From contig DATCLO010000019.1 in the NCBI GenBank assembly GCA_036563875.1, forward strand, positions 17,849 through 81,848: a DNA stretch of 64,000 nt. Reading direction: 5' to 3'. This DNA comes from ZC4RG29 sp036563875. GTDB lineage: Bacteria > Bacteroidota > Bacteroidia > Cytophagales > Cyclobacteriaceae. The notes below the pieces were generated by a model. That model was not told the DNA's origin. It worked only from the letters and a program-made list of their open reading frames with translations, and searched no databases. Below, in pieces: positions 8,064 through 16,562 of this stretch. The translations under genes and the position numbers were made by a program. Within the stretch, counting starts at the first letter, position 1, and each line of letters begins with the position of its first letter.

Positions 8064-9206
8064 CTAGAGCTTTCTCAGGATATGACCAGCCTCCTCCAAA
8101 GTCTCGTCCTTCTTTGCAAAACAAAACCGGAGCAACTGCTGGTTCAGCTGATCCTTGTAAAATACAGAAACGGGGATACAGGCGACCTTGTGCTTCTGTG
8201 TCATTTCTACGGCCATGTCCATTTCCGGCTTGTCCGACAAGGATTTATAAGACACCAGCTGGAAATATGTGCCCCGGCTGGGGATCGGTTCAAACGACGA
8301 TCCGCGAATTTGTTCAAGGAAAAAGTCGCGCTTCCTCTGGTAAAATGTTCCGATTGAATTGTAGTTGGATTCATCCTTCAGATATTCAGACAGTGCCTTC
8401 TGGATGGGCGTGTTGATGCTGAAAGTGATGAACTGATGTGTCCTCCTGATTTCATTAGTGAGCGATTCTGGCGCAACCGTGTACCCGATCTTCCATCCCG
8501 TAGCGTGAAACGTTTTTCCAAACGAGAAGACACCAATGCTTTGCGACCGCAATGCAGGGTAATGCAAGACACTTTCGTGACGCAGGTCGTCAAAGATGAT
8601 ACGCTCATACGCCTCATCACTCAAGACAATCAACCCGTACCTGAGCGCGAGTTGTTCCAGTGCCTGCAAGTCCCCGGGAGTGTAAGTCCTTCCCGTCGGA
8701 TTGTGTGGCGTGTTGATCATGATCATCCGGGTCTTCGAAGTGATCGACTTCTCTACGAGATCCCAGTCGATAGCAAAGTCGGGTGGCCTGAGTGTGATCC
8801 GCACCGGCCTGCCACCGCAGAGCCGCACGGCCGGGTCATACAAATCGTAGGATGGATCGAACATGATCACCTCCTCATCCGGGCCGACGAAAGCGGCAAT
8901 GGAAGAAAACAGCGCTTCAGTTGCGCCTGCGGTGATCGTGATTTCTTTTTCGGGATTAGGATTGAAACCGTACGAGCTTTTCACTACGGTCGCTACCGAG
9001 TGAAGGAGTTCCGGCAGGCCTGCCATCGGCGCGTATTGGTTGTAGCCTTCATCCATGTATCGACTTACCAGCGCTGTGAGTCGCTTGTCGACAGGAAAAT
9101 CGGGGAACCCCTGTGAGAGGTTAATGGCGCCATAGTCGGCAGCCATGCGTGACATGACCGTAAAGATTGTCGTTCCGACGTCGGGCAGCTTTGAGCGAAG
9201 GTTCAT
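8064..9206 (-). CDS. Methionine/glutamine-type PLP aminotransferase (YbdL-like)
   Basis: This is a 380-residue fold-type I aminotransferase. It begins MNLRSKLPDVGTTIFTVMS and has INLSQGFPDFP near residue 28, the substrate and PLP elements NTPHNPTGR near 165, SDEAYE near 200, and the PLP-binding Lys in FSFGKTFHATGWKIGY near 233. This architecture matches methionine aminotransferase YbdL and glutamine transaminase K (KYAT). These enzymes return KMTB to methionine using glutamine as amino donor, making 2-oxoglutaramate, the substrate of the downstream omega-amidase. Substrate choice is inferred from the pairing. Confidence 0.88.
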   Translation of the reverse strand: MNLRSKLPDVGTTIFTVMSRMAADYGAINLSQGFPDFPVDKRLTALVSRYMDEGYNQYAPMAGLPELLHSVATVVKSSYGFNPNPEKEITITAGATEALFSSIAAFVGPDEEVIMFDPSYDLYDPAVRLCGGRPVRITLRPPDFAIDWDLVEKSITSKTRMIMINTPHNPTGRTYTPGDLQALEQLALRYGLIVLSDEAYERIIFDDLRHESVLHYPALRSQSIGVFSFGKTFHATGWKIGYTVAPESLTNEIRRTHQFITFSINTPIQKALSEYLKDESNYNSIGTFYQRKRDFFLEQIRGSSFEPIPSRGTYFQLVSYKSLSDKPEMDMAVEMTQKHKVACIPVSVFYKDQLNQQLLRFCFAKKDETLEEAGHILRKL

Positions 9207-9237
9207 AGGTGCGGCAGGTCCGGCGGGAACGCCCGGA

Positions 9238-9786
9238 TCACACTTTGTACTTGATGCGGTATTCGGTTTCGACCTTCCCTTTTGAAATATCGGAAAGTTT
9301 GCCTTTCAGGAGCCGCTTCTTTAACGGAGTCAGGTAGTCGATGAACAGTTTGCCCTCGATGTGATCGTACTCGTGCTGGATGATCCGTGCCTTCATGCCG
9401 TCGTACTCTTCTTCGTGAAGGTTCCAGTCCTCGTCATAGTAGCGGATCCGCAACTTTTCCTTCCTCGAAACAGGTTCCCGGATGTTCGGGATGCTGAGGC
9501 AGCCTTCCTCAAATTCCCAATCGTTGCCCAGCTCTTCGAGGAGTGTAGGATTAACAAACGCTTTCCTGAAGCCTTCCATTCCGGGCTCGTCCTCCAATCC
9601 CGTGCCATCCACGACAAAAAGGCGGATCGACTTGCCGATCTGGGGTGCCGCGAGGCCTATCCCTTGCGCGTGCTCCATCGTCTCGAACATGTCACGGATT
9701 AATTCCTTGAGGTCCGCGCCATGGGTGATCTCGGCTGTCGGCTGTCGCAGTACGGGGTCTCCGTATAATACAATGGGGTAAATCAT
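9238..9786 (-). CDS. def: Peptide deformylase
   Basis: This 182-residue metalloenzyme removes the N-formyl group from nascent proteins. All three motifs are present: GIGLAAPQIG near residue 43, EGCLSIP near 103 (Cys metal ligand) and QHEYDHIEG near 145 (HExxH-type with two His ligands and catalytic Glu). The start is taken as the ATG at 9784-9786 (MIYPIVLYGDPVLR), the normal family N-terminus, rather than an upstream in-frame start 7 codons earlier. It lies between ruvX and the aminotransferase on the same strand. Confidence 0.96.
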   Translation of the reverse strand: MIYPIVLYGDPVLRQPTAEITHGADLKELIRDMFETMEHAQGIGLAAPQIGKSIRLFVVDGTGLEDEPGMEGFRKAFVNPTLLEELGNDWEFEEGCLSIPNIREPVSRKEKLRIRYYDEDWNLHEEEYDGMKARIIQHEYDHIEGKLFIDYLTPLKKRLLKGKLSDISKGKVETEYRIKYKV

Positions 9787-9857
9787 GTCCTTACAGTCTT
9801 CCGCCAAAGGTAACGCATATTCGCAAAGATAAAATCCGTAGTCCAGGGGAACGGCTG

Positions 9858-10274
9858 TTAGCCCCGGCCTGATTCCAGGAACCCTTGCAGGATTATGGTC
9901 GCGCTGATCTTGTCCAGATTCGCCTTGTCCCGGCGGTCCTTTTTCTTCATTCCCCCAGTGAGCTGTGCGTGTTTCGCGAGGGAGCTGGTAAACCGTTCGT
10001 CCACCAGATGGATAGTCTTTTCAGGAAAGGTCTGCCGCAACTGTTCCACAAATTTCCGGACCTGGGGGGCAACCGGCGAGTCTGCGTTGGACATCATCCT
10101 GGGCATGCCGACAACAAACGCATCCACAGATTCCCTGGCAAGGTAGGCTTTAAGAAAAGGAAGGAGTTCGGTTGTCGCCACCGTTTCAAGCGGGGTAGAG
10201 ATGATGCGTAACGGGTCGGTAACGGCGAGGCCGGTCCGCTTCAGTCCATAGTCGATACCGATCAATCTTCCCAA
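9858..10274 (-). CDS. ruvX: Putative pre-16S rRNA nuclease / Holliday junction resolvase-like YqgF
   Basis: This 138-residue RNase H-fold protein begins with GRLIGIDYGLKRTGLAVTD, has the second acidic region around VVGMP and the third at VDERFTSSLA. The family processes pre-16S rRNA in E. coli and was earlier proposed as a resolvase. The start is a TTG at 10272-10274; no ATG is available near the conserved N-terminus. It overlaps the end of the upstream DHFR-fold gene by 13 bases and precedes def, a common Bacteroidota arrangement. Confidence 0.92.
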   Translation of the reverse strand: MGRLIGIDYGLKRTGLAVTDPLRIISTPLETVATTELLPFLKAYLARESVDAFVVGMPRMMSNADSPVAPQVRKFVEQLRQTFPEKTIHLVDERFTSSLAKHAQLTGGMKKKDRRDKANLDKISATIILQGFLESGRG

Positions 10275-10801
10275 GGCCCGGGGCTCTTTCTCCGATATAT
10301 TAATTGAACGAGGCCGCTGGGGTAGGGAATGGACTCTACCAGTTCGAACGGGGTGCGATCGCTTTTCCCGAACAGCGGAATTCCGTCACCCAGAAGCAGG
10401 GGGTGAACGGACAGGTGCATTTCATCAATGGCGTTGGCTTGTTGGAATTGCGTCACGATTTCGCCACCTCCGTACAACCAGATGTCCTTGCCGGGTTGGC
10501 GCTTTAATTCTTTGACGAAGGCCACGGGATCTTCGTTGACGATGCGCACATTGTCAAACGCTTTTTTGAGAGTCCTTGAGAATACGATGATCGTTGACCC
10601 AGAGGATTCTTCGGAAGATCCGTCTCCAAGATACTGCTGTGACACTTCCCAGGTCTTGCGTCCCATAATGAACGTGTCGACCCGTTTGTTGAAAGCGGTA
10701 AGTCCGTAATCGTTATCTGTAAAGCACCAATCGTACTCGCCATTGGGACCGGCAATATAGCCGTCGATGGTGACCGCAAGGTTAAGCAGAACTTGTCGCA
10801 T
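10262..10801 (-). CDS. Dihydrofolate reductase-family protein (RibD C-terminal fold)
   Basis: This 179-residue protein begins MRQVLLNLAVTIDGYIAGPNGEYDW, has TFIMGRKTWE near residue 45, and has the NADPH-binding-like stretch DIWLYGGGEIVTQF near residue 105. These are hallmarks of the YyaP/YwjB branch of the RibD-C/DHFR superfamily. The true substrate of these proteins is unknown; this is probably not the main DHFR. It starts 8 bases after the RIC gene stop and overlaps ruvX, so it is probably co-transcribed with both. Confidence 0.85.
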   Translation of the reverse strand: MRQVLLNLAVTIDGYIAGPNGEYDWCFTDNDYGLTAFNKRVDTFIMGRKTWEVSQQYLGDGSSEESSGSTIIVFSRTLKKAFDNVRIVNEDPVAFVKELKRQPGKDIWLYGGGEIVTQFQQANAIDEMHLSVHPLLLGDGIPLFGKSDRTPFELVESIPYPSGLVQLIYRRKSPGPWED

Positions 10802-10809
10802 TGCGGATT

Positions 10810-11565
10810 TCAGTTGAAGCGGGTCTTTTCAAAAAAGAGTTGCTTCACCCTGTTCTCCAGGGCCATTGCCTTCGGGAACAAAATTTCGTTTTCGATCCGT
10901 GCGTGCGTGATCAGGCTCTTCTCAAACTCCTGAAGTTCCTGGAAGATGACGCGTATGTGGAGAGGAGCGCTGCGATCAAGTGTGTAATCGTTGGTAATCC
11001 TCCGGATACCTTCCATTTCATCATCGTGCGCTTCGTGCTCGACGGAAAGCTTGTGGATAGAATTTTTCTCCAGCTCGTAGTAGAGCTTCGATGGATTGGC
11101 CTTTCCTTTAAGCGCCCGCTCGAGCAACCGGATGTAACTGAATAACGTGTCTTCCTCTTCGTAAATGTGCTCGATAAAGTCTTCTACAAAAAGAGGGAAC
11201 ACCAGCTTCAAGTCTTTTTCCAGGTGGATGTAGTCGGGGTGGTTGGCCCGGAATGACTCTACAAGCCGTCCGATGTATGGCAACTTGTGCTTTATAAAAA
11301 GGAAGTGTGCGTGCTTCAGGTATTCGATGATCAGGTCGAGGGGGTAGTCGACAAGCGGAAGCTGGGCCTCCTGGAGGAGGGTGGGCGATTCAAGTTCCCG
11401 GATTACCTGGTCGAGTTTCAGGTTCCTTTCCCGGCAGACCTGTTCAAGCGTGTGTCCGGAATACTCGTAGAAACGGACACCCAGGTAATACAGTACGTAG
11501 CCATGCACGTAGTTCTCGTCTACTAGTTCGCCAATGCTCTTTTCCCTGAAGGCCGATTTTTCCAT
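10810..11565 (-). CDS. RIC/ScdA-type hemerythrin-domain protein with an atypical N-terminal domain
   Basis: This 251-residue protein has an N-terminal DUF542 (ScdA_N)-like domain (KSIGELVDENYVHGYVLYYL) and a C-terminal hemerythrin-like four-helix bundle carrying the expected His/Glu residues (HLEKDLKLVFPLFVEDFIEH, EHEAHDDEMEGI, ARIENEILFPKA). RIC proteins repair oxidatively or nitrosatively damaged iron-sulfur clusters with a di-iron centre. The CC of the usual DFCCGG motif is absent here: the equivalent stretch reads VRFYEYSGHTLEQVC. The start is the ATG at 11563-11565 (MEKSAFREKS). It heads the run with the DHFR-fold gene and ruvX. Confidence 0.85.
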   Translation of the reverse strand: MEKSAFREKSIGELVDENYVHGYVLYYLGVRFYEYSGHTLEQVCRERNLKLDQVIRELESPTLLQEAQLPLVDYPLDLIIEYLKHAHFLFIKHKLPYIGRLVESFRANHPDYIHLEKDLKLVFPLFVEDFIEHIYEEEDTLFSYIRLLERALKGKANPSKLYYELEKNSIHKLSVEHEAHDDEMEGIRRITNDYTLDRSAPLHIRVIFQELQEFEKSLITHARIENEILFPKAMALENRVKQLFFEKTRFN

Positions 11566-11757
11566 ACTGCAACGGGTAAAGATAGGCAATCGCTTTAAAA
11601 TTTATGCGCTTAATCATTGCCAAATGAAATCTGTCTGATTTTTGTCTCTTTCCATTGCGGCATAGACTATTTTTGATTTTTGGCGCGATGGGTTGCCGCA
11701 AAGAATGAATTTGCGCGTGATTTCGTTGATTATTAATTAGAACGGCATTATTGGCGT

Positions 11758-13371
11758 ATGGAGATTTCGAACACGAAGAGTCAGATCCGGCTTCCTTTCG
11801 TCCTTTTTGCGGGCCTGGCGGCAGGAGTACTCGTTGGCGCCACATTTGGAAAAAGAGACGACGCGGACGTCGACCCGGAGGTAAGGAAATTCCGGGAGGT
11901 ACTTACACAAATCAAGGAGTCGTACGTAGACGAGGTAAATACGCATGACCTTGTCGAGGAGACACTCCAGGACATGCTGTCGAAACTCGATCCGCACTCT
12001 GCCTACATTCCGGCCAGGGATCGCGAGCGCGCCAACGAAGACTTGCGTGGCAACTTTGATGGCATCGGGATCGAATTCCGGATCTTCAACGATACGATCG
12101 TCGTGGTATCACCCCTCAGCGGGGGACCGTCTGAGGCCGTAGGCATACTTTCAGGTGACAAGATCATCCGCGTCGACACCATGAACGTCGGCGGTATCGG
12201 CATCACCAACGAAGATGTCATGCGATACCTGAAAGGGCCAAAGGGCACGGAAGTCCAGGTAGGAGTCTTGCGAGGTAAACAGGAACTCGTGTTCAACATC
12301 GTTCGCGACAAGATTCCACAATATTCCGTTGACGCTGCCTACATGATCGACGATGAGATCGGCTACATCAAGGTGAGCCGGTTCGCTGCGACGACCTACG
12401 AGGAGTTCACAAAGGCAATACGAAAGCTTAAGGAGCAGGGCATGAAGAAACTAGTCTTCGACCTGCAGGGTAATCCGGGAGGTTACCTCAACATCGCCAT
12501 TGACATTGCCGACGAATTCCTTCCTGCATCACGTCGCATCGTATATACGAAAGGCAACAACAGCCGCTACGATCAATCGGCAAATGCAACGTCGCGTGGC
12601 AGCTTTGAGAATGGCGATCTCATTGTCCTTGTAAACGAGGGAAGCGCTTCGGCATCGGAGATTGTTGCAGGAGCGTTGCAGGACAATGACCGTGCGCTCA
12701 TCGTGGGCAGACGCAGTTTCGGGAAGGGTCTTGTGCAAAGTCCTTTCGACCTCAGTGACGGCTCTGAAATACGACTAACCATATCGAGGTACTATACACC
12801 CAGCGGCCGCTCTATCCAAAAACCTTATGATGACGAACAGGCCTATGCACGCGACATCATCAGCAGGTACAACCACGGGGAGTTCTTCCACGCCGACAGC
12901 ATTCACCTGAACGATTCGCTCAAGTACCTGACACTCAAAGGGCGGTCGGTCTATGGCGGCGGAGGAATCATGCCGGATTATTTCGTTCCGCTCGACACCT
13001 CGCTGAACAGTCATTATCTCAATGAACTGTACTCGACGTATGCCATGTTCGAGTATGCCTTCTACTATGCTGAAAAGCACAAGAAGGAACTTGAGGACAT
13101 GGGATACGAAAACTACAGGCGGAACTTTGTCGTGACAGATAAGATGCTGGAAGAACTTGTGCAGGTAGGCGTGCGGAACAAGGCACGTCCCGACTATGCC
13201 GAACTACGGAAGAAGAAACGCCTCTTCCAGATCCACCTCAAGGCACAGATTGCGAAAGGTGTGTGGAAGAACGACGGCTACTATCCGATCTTCAACGAGA
13301 CAAATGAAATTCTCCAGCAGGCACTCAGGTTATTCGACCAAGCGCCTGAGATGGACCGCATGGACATGTAA
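11758..13371 (+). CDS. S41-family C-terminal processing peptidase (CtpA-like)
   Basis: This 537-residue protease has an N-terminal membrane or signal segment (RLPFVLFAGLAAGVLVGATFG, about residues 10-30), then a PDZ domain (about 90-175), then the S41 catalytic core with the Ser in NEGSASASEIVAGALQ (about residue 302) and the Lys in RRSFGKGLVQ (about 327). It acts in the periplasm on C-termini of envelope proteins. The extra C-terminal region of about 160 residues is usual in Bacteroidota members. It is read divergently from the RIC gene across a 192-base gap, with 65 bases before hmgA. Confidence 0.93.
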   Translation: MEISNTKSQIRLPFVLFAGLAAGVLVGATFGKRDDADVDPEVRKFREVLTQIKESYVDEVNTHDLVEETLQDMLSKLDPHSAYIPARDRERANEDLRGNFDGIGIEFRIFNDTIVVVSPLSGGPSEAVGILSGDKIIRVDTMNVGGIGITNEDVMRYLKGPKGTEVQVGVLRGKQELVFNIVRDKIPQYSVDAAYMIDDEIGYIKVSRFAATTYEEFTKAIRKLKEQGMKKLVFDLQGNPGGYLNIAIDIADEFLPASRRIVYTKGNNSRYDQSANATSRGSFENGDLIVLVNEGSASASEIVAGALQDNDRALIVGRRSFGKGLVQSPFDLSDGSEIRLTISRYYTPSGRSIQKPYDDEQAYARDIISRYNHGEFFHADSIHLNDSLKYLTLKGRSVYGGGGIMPDYFVPLDTSLNSHYLNELYSTYAMFEYAFYYAEKHKKELEDMGYENYRRNFVVTDKMLEELVQVGVRNKARPDYAELRKKKRLFQIHLKAQIAKGVWKNDGYYPIFNETNEILQQALRLFDQAPEMDRMDM

Positions 13372-13436
13372 ACGTCGGCAGCTCCTCAGGTTGTAAGGCC
13401 GATTCCTTATCTTGAAGCATTATTAACCTGAACGCT

Positions 13437-14627
13437 ATGTACTACTATCGACTGGGGCGCGTGCCGCCTAAACGGCATACCCAATTTCGCCAACCGGACA
13501 ACAGCCTATACCGCGAAGAGGTGGTCAGTTCAAAAGGCTTCTCCGGAATTTATTCTATCCTCTATCATATCAATCCGCCTACGCGCGTGCGCGCAGTAGG
13601 CGAGTCGGTGCCCTATGGGCCGCGACTGCTCACTGACTACAGACTCCGTCATACCCATCTCAATACGTCCGGCGTAGAAACTACGGGCGACGATTATTTG
13701 TCTGCGAGAAAAGTTTTGCTCGCAAACTCAGATTGCGCCCTCTCCATCTGCGCGCCTTCTCAGCGTAAGATGGATTACTTCTACAAAAATGCAGAGGGCG
13801 ACGAAGTGCTGTTTGTTCACGACGGTGAGGGTGTGCTCTACTCTCCTTTCGGAAGGCTCACGTTCCGAAAAGGAGATTATGTCGTAATCCCGCGTACTGT
13901 GATCTACAGGATAGAATTTGCCGAGGGCCCGCTTCGCCTTCTTATCATCGAGTCAGCGTCTCCCATCGAAACCGTTCGGCGATACCGGAATGAACTAGGT
14001 CAGCTGCTTGAGCACTCGCCTTATTGCGAACGTGACATAAGGCCGCCTGAAGAACTCGTCACCGATCCTGATCGTCGCGACTGGCTGATCAAGATCAAGA
14101 AGCAGGGTTATCTTCACAGTTATCACTATGATTTTAGCCCGATGGATCTGGTGGGTTGGGATGGCTTTCTCTGGCCCTATGCGTTCTCTATTCACGACTT
14201 CGAACCGATCACGGGACGCATCCATCAACCACCGCCAGTCCACCAAACATTCCAGGGCCACAACTTTGTAATCTGCTCGTTCGTGCCGCGTCTTTTCGAC
14301 TATCATCCTCTTGCAATTCCTGCTCCGTACAATCACAGCAACATCGACAGCGATGAAGTGTTGTACTACGCCGAGGGCAACTTCATGAGCAGAAGAGGCA
14401 TCGAAAGAGGCAGCTTTACACTACACCCTGGCGGCCTGCCGCACGGCCCGCATCCCGGCACGGTAGAGAAGAGCATTGGCGCCAAGGCCACGGAAGAGCT
14501 TGCCGTTATGATCGATACTTTTCGCCCGCTGCATCTTACGGAGGATGCGCTGCAGTTCGTGGACGCCAAATATCCGATGAGCTGGACGGAGGAGGATTCG
14601 GGGTTTAATGAGGTGAATGCACCGTAG
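13437..14627 (+). CDS. hmgA: Homogentisate 1,2-dioxygenase
   Basis: This 396-residue protein matches the family: an N-terminal YYYRLGRVPPKRHTQFR start, a central cupin, and the C-terminal iron-binding region NHSNIDSDEVLYY followed by LHPGGLPHGPHPG. It opens the ring of homogentisate in tyrosine and phenylalanine breakdown. It is shorter than the human enzyme (445) but normal for Bacteroidota. Its usual partners, 4-hydroxyphenylpyruvate dioxygenase and fumarylacetoacetase, are not adjacent. A strong inverted repeat begins just after the stop codon. Confidence 0.93.
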   Translation: MYYYRLGRVPPKRHTQFRQPDNSLYREEVVSSKGFSGIYSILYHINPPTRVRAVGESVPYGPRLLTDYRLRHTHLNTSGVETTGDDYLSARKVLLANSDCALSICAPSQRKMDYFYKNAEGDEVLFVHDGEGVLYSPFGRLTFRKGDYVVIPRTVIYRIEFAEGPLRLLIIESASPIETVRRYRNELGQLLEHSPYCERDIRPPEELVTDPDRRDWLIKIKKQGYLHSYHYDFSPMDLVGWDGFLWPYAFSIHDFEPITGRIHQPPPVHQTFQGHNFVICSFVPRLFDYHPLAIPAPYNHSNIDSDEVLYYAEGNFMSRRGIERGSFTLHPGGLPHGPHPGTVEKSIGAKATEELAVMIDTFRPLHLTEDALQFVDAKYPMSWTEEDSGFNEVNAP

Positions 14628-14629
14628 AG

Positions 14630-14702
14630 CTATGTGTTCCATGTGGTTCCAACAAAATTTTTGGAACCACATAGAACAATTAGGGTCACATAGGTCACAT
14701 AA
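14630..14702. repeat. Inverted repeat with CTATGTG/CACATAG heptamers
   Basis: Arms 14635-14652 and 14661-14678 are complementary over 18 positions with one mismatch, around an 8-base loop. CTATGTG occurs at 14630, and its complement CACATAG at 14668 and 14687, with a close variant at 14696. The element lies between the converging ends of hmgA and the small membrane protein gene, so it could act as a transcription end in both directions, although no long U-run follows it. The same heptamer recurs at 56080-56114. Confidence 0.75.
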
Positions 14703-14753
14703 GGATAACCGGTATTCAATAATCAGTAGTTGGCGGCGGTCGCCATTTCAAGG

Positions 14754-14978
14754 TTATGTTCTTGGTTTTTTCCGTTCGCGGCTGAGGCTGAAATACAGTA
14801 GGGCGCCGAGGAGGTTTAGGAAGATAATCATGAGCAGCCAGATGGCCTTGTCGTAGGGTCGTTTGAATTTGCTTCGTATGACATCAATGATTGCAATGAT
14901 CGGCACGATGATCGCCAGCGCAATGAAGACGTAGATGATGATCCATTCGGTACTTAGCGGCAATTCAGAGAAATCCAT
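14754..14978 (-). CDS. Small membrane protein with PLDc_N domain
   Basis: This 74-residue protein has two hydrophobic helices (IIIYVFIALAIIVPIIAIIDV and AIWLLMIIFLNLLGALLYFSL) joined by a basic loop, ending SRERKKPRT. The pattern, with DKAIWLLMIIFLNLLG, is the phospholipase D-nuclease N-terminal (PLDc_N) module that often occurs alone as a small inner-membrane protein of unknown role. It is last in a same-strand run after purN, 51 bases downstream. Confidence 0.82.
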   Translation of the reverse strand: MDFSELPLSTEWIIIYVFIALAIIVPIIAIIDVIRSKFKRPYDKAIWLLMIIFLNLLGALLYFSLSRERKKPRT

Positions 14979-15029
14979 ATCGTGCGTTTTATGAGCATAG
15001 TGCGAATGGCTCTGTCAGGTATCGGCAAG

Positions 15030-15605
15030 TTAATGGTTATTAATCCATTTTTCAATCACTCTCGGATAATGGTAGTGCTCCAGCCGATGCACTTTTTCAG
15101 CGATGGACTCTGGCGAATCGTCGACATCTATCTCACAGGAAGTCTGAAAGATTACGGGACCTTCGTCATACGCGGGTGTGACTTCGTGAATGGTGATGCC
15201 GGTCTTCGAATCGCCCGAGGCTTTTACAGCTTCGTGAACGCGCATGCCGTACATTCCCTTTCCGCCGTACGACGGCAGCAACGCGGGATGTATGTTCACA
15301 ATGCGTGATGGGTACATCTGAAGAAGATTGTCAGGCACAAGCCACAGAAACCCAGCGAGAACAAGGTGTGAGATGCCCATGTCGCGAAGGATATCGGCAA
15401 CGCGCTCGGTGTTGTAGAAGTCATGCCGGTTGAAGACAACAGTGGGAATGCCATGTTTGCGAGCACGTTCGAGAACAAAGGCCTTTGGATTATTTGACAA
15501 CACAACCGCTACTGAGATCGAGGGATGATCCCTGAAATAGTTGATGATGGCTTCTGCATTGGTTCCGCTCGCGGAGGCGAGGATGGCAATTCGGGCGTTC
15601 TGCAT
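15030..15605 (-). CDS. purN: Phosphoribosylglycinamide formyltransferase (GART)
   Basis: This 191-residue protein transfers a formyl group from 10-formyl-THF to GAR in purine synthesis. It begins MQNARIAILASASGTNAEAI and has NPKAFVLERARKHGIP, the folate-binding and catalytic NIHPALLPSYGGKGMYG stretch (His near 107), and a further GITIHEVTPAYDEGPVIFQ (His and Asp catalytic residues). The ATG at 15603-15605 gives the canonical N-terminus; a longer frame upstream is not conserved. It follows ubiA by 43 bases on the same strand. Confidence 0.95.
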   Translation of the reverse strand: MQNARIAILASASGTNAEAIINYFRDHPSISVAVVLSNNPKAFVLERARKHGIPTVVFNRHDFYNTERVADILRDMGISHLVLAGFLWLVPDNLLQMYPSRIVNIHPALLPSYGGKGMYGMRVHEAVKASGDSKTGITIHEVTPAYDEGPVIFQTSCEIDVDDSPESIAEKVHRLEHYHYPRVIEKWINNH

Positions 15606-15648
15606 TGCGCAAAAGAAAGGAATCCGCGGCAGAGGGCAAAATGTCACC

Positions 15649-16506
15649 TCAAACGAATGCCATGCTGATAATCCCCAGCACGAGAATGACCTTGCAGAAA
15701 GTGCTGATCCAGGTAAACTCCTTCTTCATGTCTGCCCTTAACAGCCAGATGGCAAGCAGCGACACGGGAGCGAACAGAAACAGCGCGAAGTAGTATAACG
15801 GCAGCTGAGTGTATGAGCGATTGAGTATCACCACGCTGGTAAGAAATACAATCAGGATCAGGAAGATCACGGCCTTTGTCCGTCGAATACCGAGGAGGAT
15901 GGGCAGCGTGCGGCATCCGAAGGTGTTATCGCCTTTCAGGTCTTCCATGTCCTTGACGATTTCACGAACGAGGGTCATGAAGAACGCGAACAACGCGTAG
16001 ATCCATATCAGACTGTGATGCGGATAAAATAGTGCGTCGACAACAAGGATGCTGAGTCCTGTGAGGAGCGCCACGGCTACATTGCCAATGAACGGCTTTC
16101 TCTTCAGTGTATTCGAATACAGCCAGAGCAGCCACACGGAGAACAGGTTCACAGCCCCGATCCAGAGCGACAGGTAAGCGCCGATGGCGATTCCTACCGC
16201 AGAGAATACGGTGTGAAGCAGAAGCGCGTAGCGGCGACCGATGCTTCGTCCCACCACTACCCGTTCGGGCTTGTTGATGAGGTCGATTTTGACGTCGTAG
16301 TAGTCGTTGATGATGTAGCCCGCTGCTGCAACGAGGAGCGTCGACAATGTGAGAAGTGCCAGCCTCGGATTGAGGACAACGTCTTCATCAACCAGGTAAG
16401 CAGCCGTGAAATATTGCGCCAGGGCAATGATCAGCAGATTCCACACCCGCGTCAGGCGCAGAAGCGATGCAGTAAAGTCCTTTGCCTTGGCAATTGCGGC
16501 TTGCAT
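15649..16506 (-). CDS. UbiA-family prenyltransferase, (D)GGGPS-like
   Basis: This 285-residue integral membrane protein has about eight or nine hydrophobic helices. The two Asp-rich motifs are present: INDYYDVKIDLINKPERVVVG near residue 65 and REIVKDMEDLKGD near residue 187. That motif pair resembles geranylgeranylglycerol-phosphate geranylgeranyltransferase-type UbiA proteins found in archaea and in many Bacteroidota. Substrates in bacteria are unclear. The ATG at 16504-16506 is preferred; a TTG seven codons upstream (16527) is an alternative. It lies 56 bases after the TonB-dependent receptor stop, in the same direction. Confidence 0.82.
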   Translation of the reverse strand: MQAAIAKAKDFTASLLRLTRVWNLLIIALAQYFTAAYLVDEDVVLNPRLALLTLSTLLVAAAGYIINDYYDVKIDLINKPERVVVGRSIGRRYALLLHTVFSAVGIAIGAYLSLWIGAVNLFSVWLLWLYSNTLKRKPFIGNVAVALLTGLSILVVDALFYPHHSLIWIYALFAFFMTLVREIVKDMEDLKGDNTFGCRTLPILLGIRRTKAVIFLILIVFLTSVVILNRSYTQLPLYYFALFLFAPVSLLAIWLLRADMKKEFTWISTFCKVILVLGIISMAFV

Positions 16507-16562
16507 GGCGTTGTCTCCGGATGACAAAAGTAAGACAACGCGGATTGATTTGCGATTAATCC

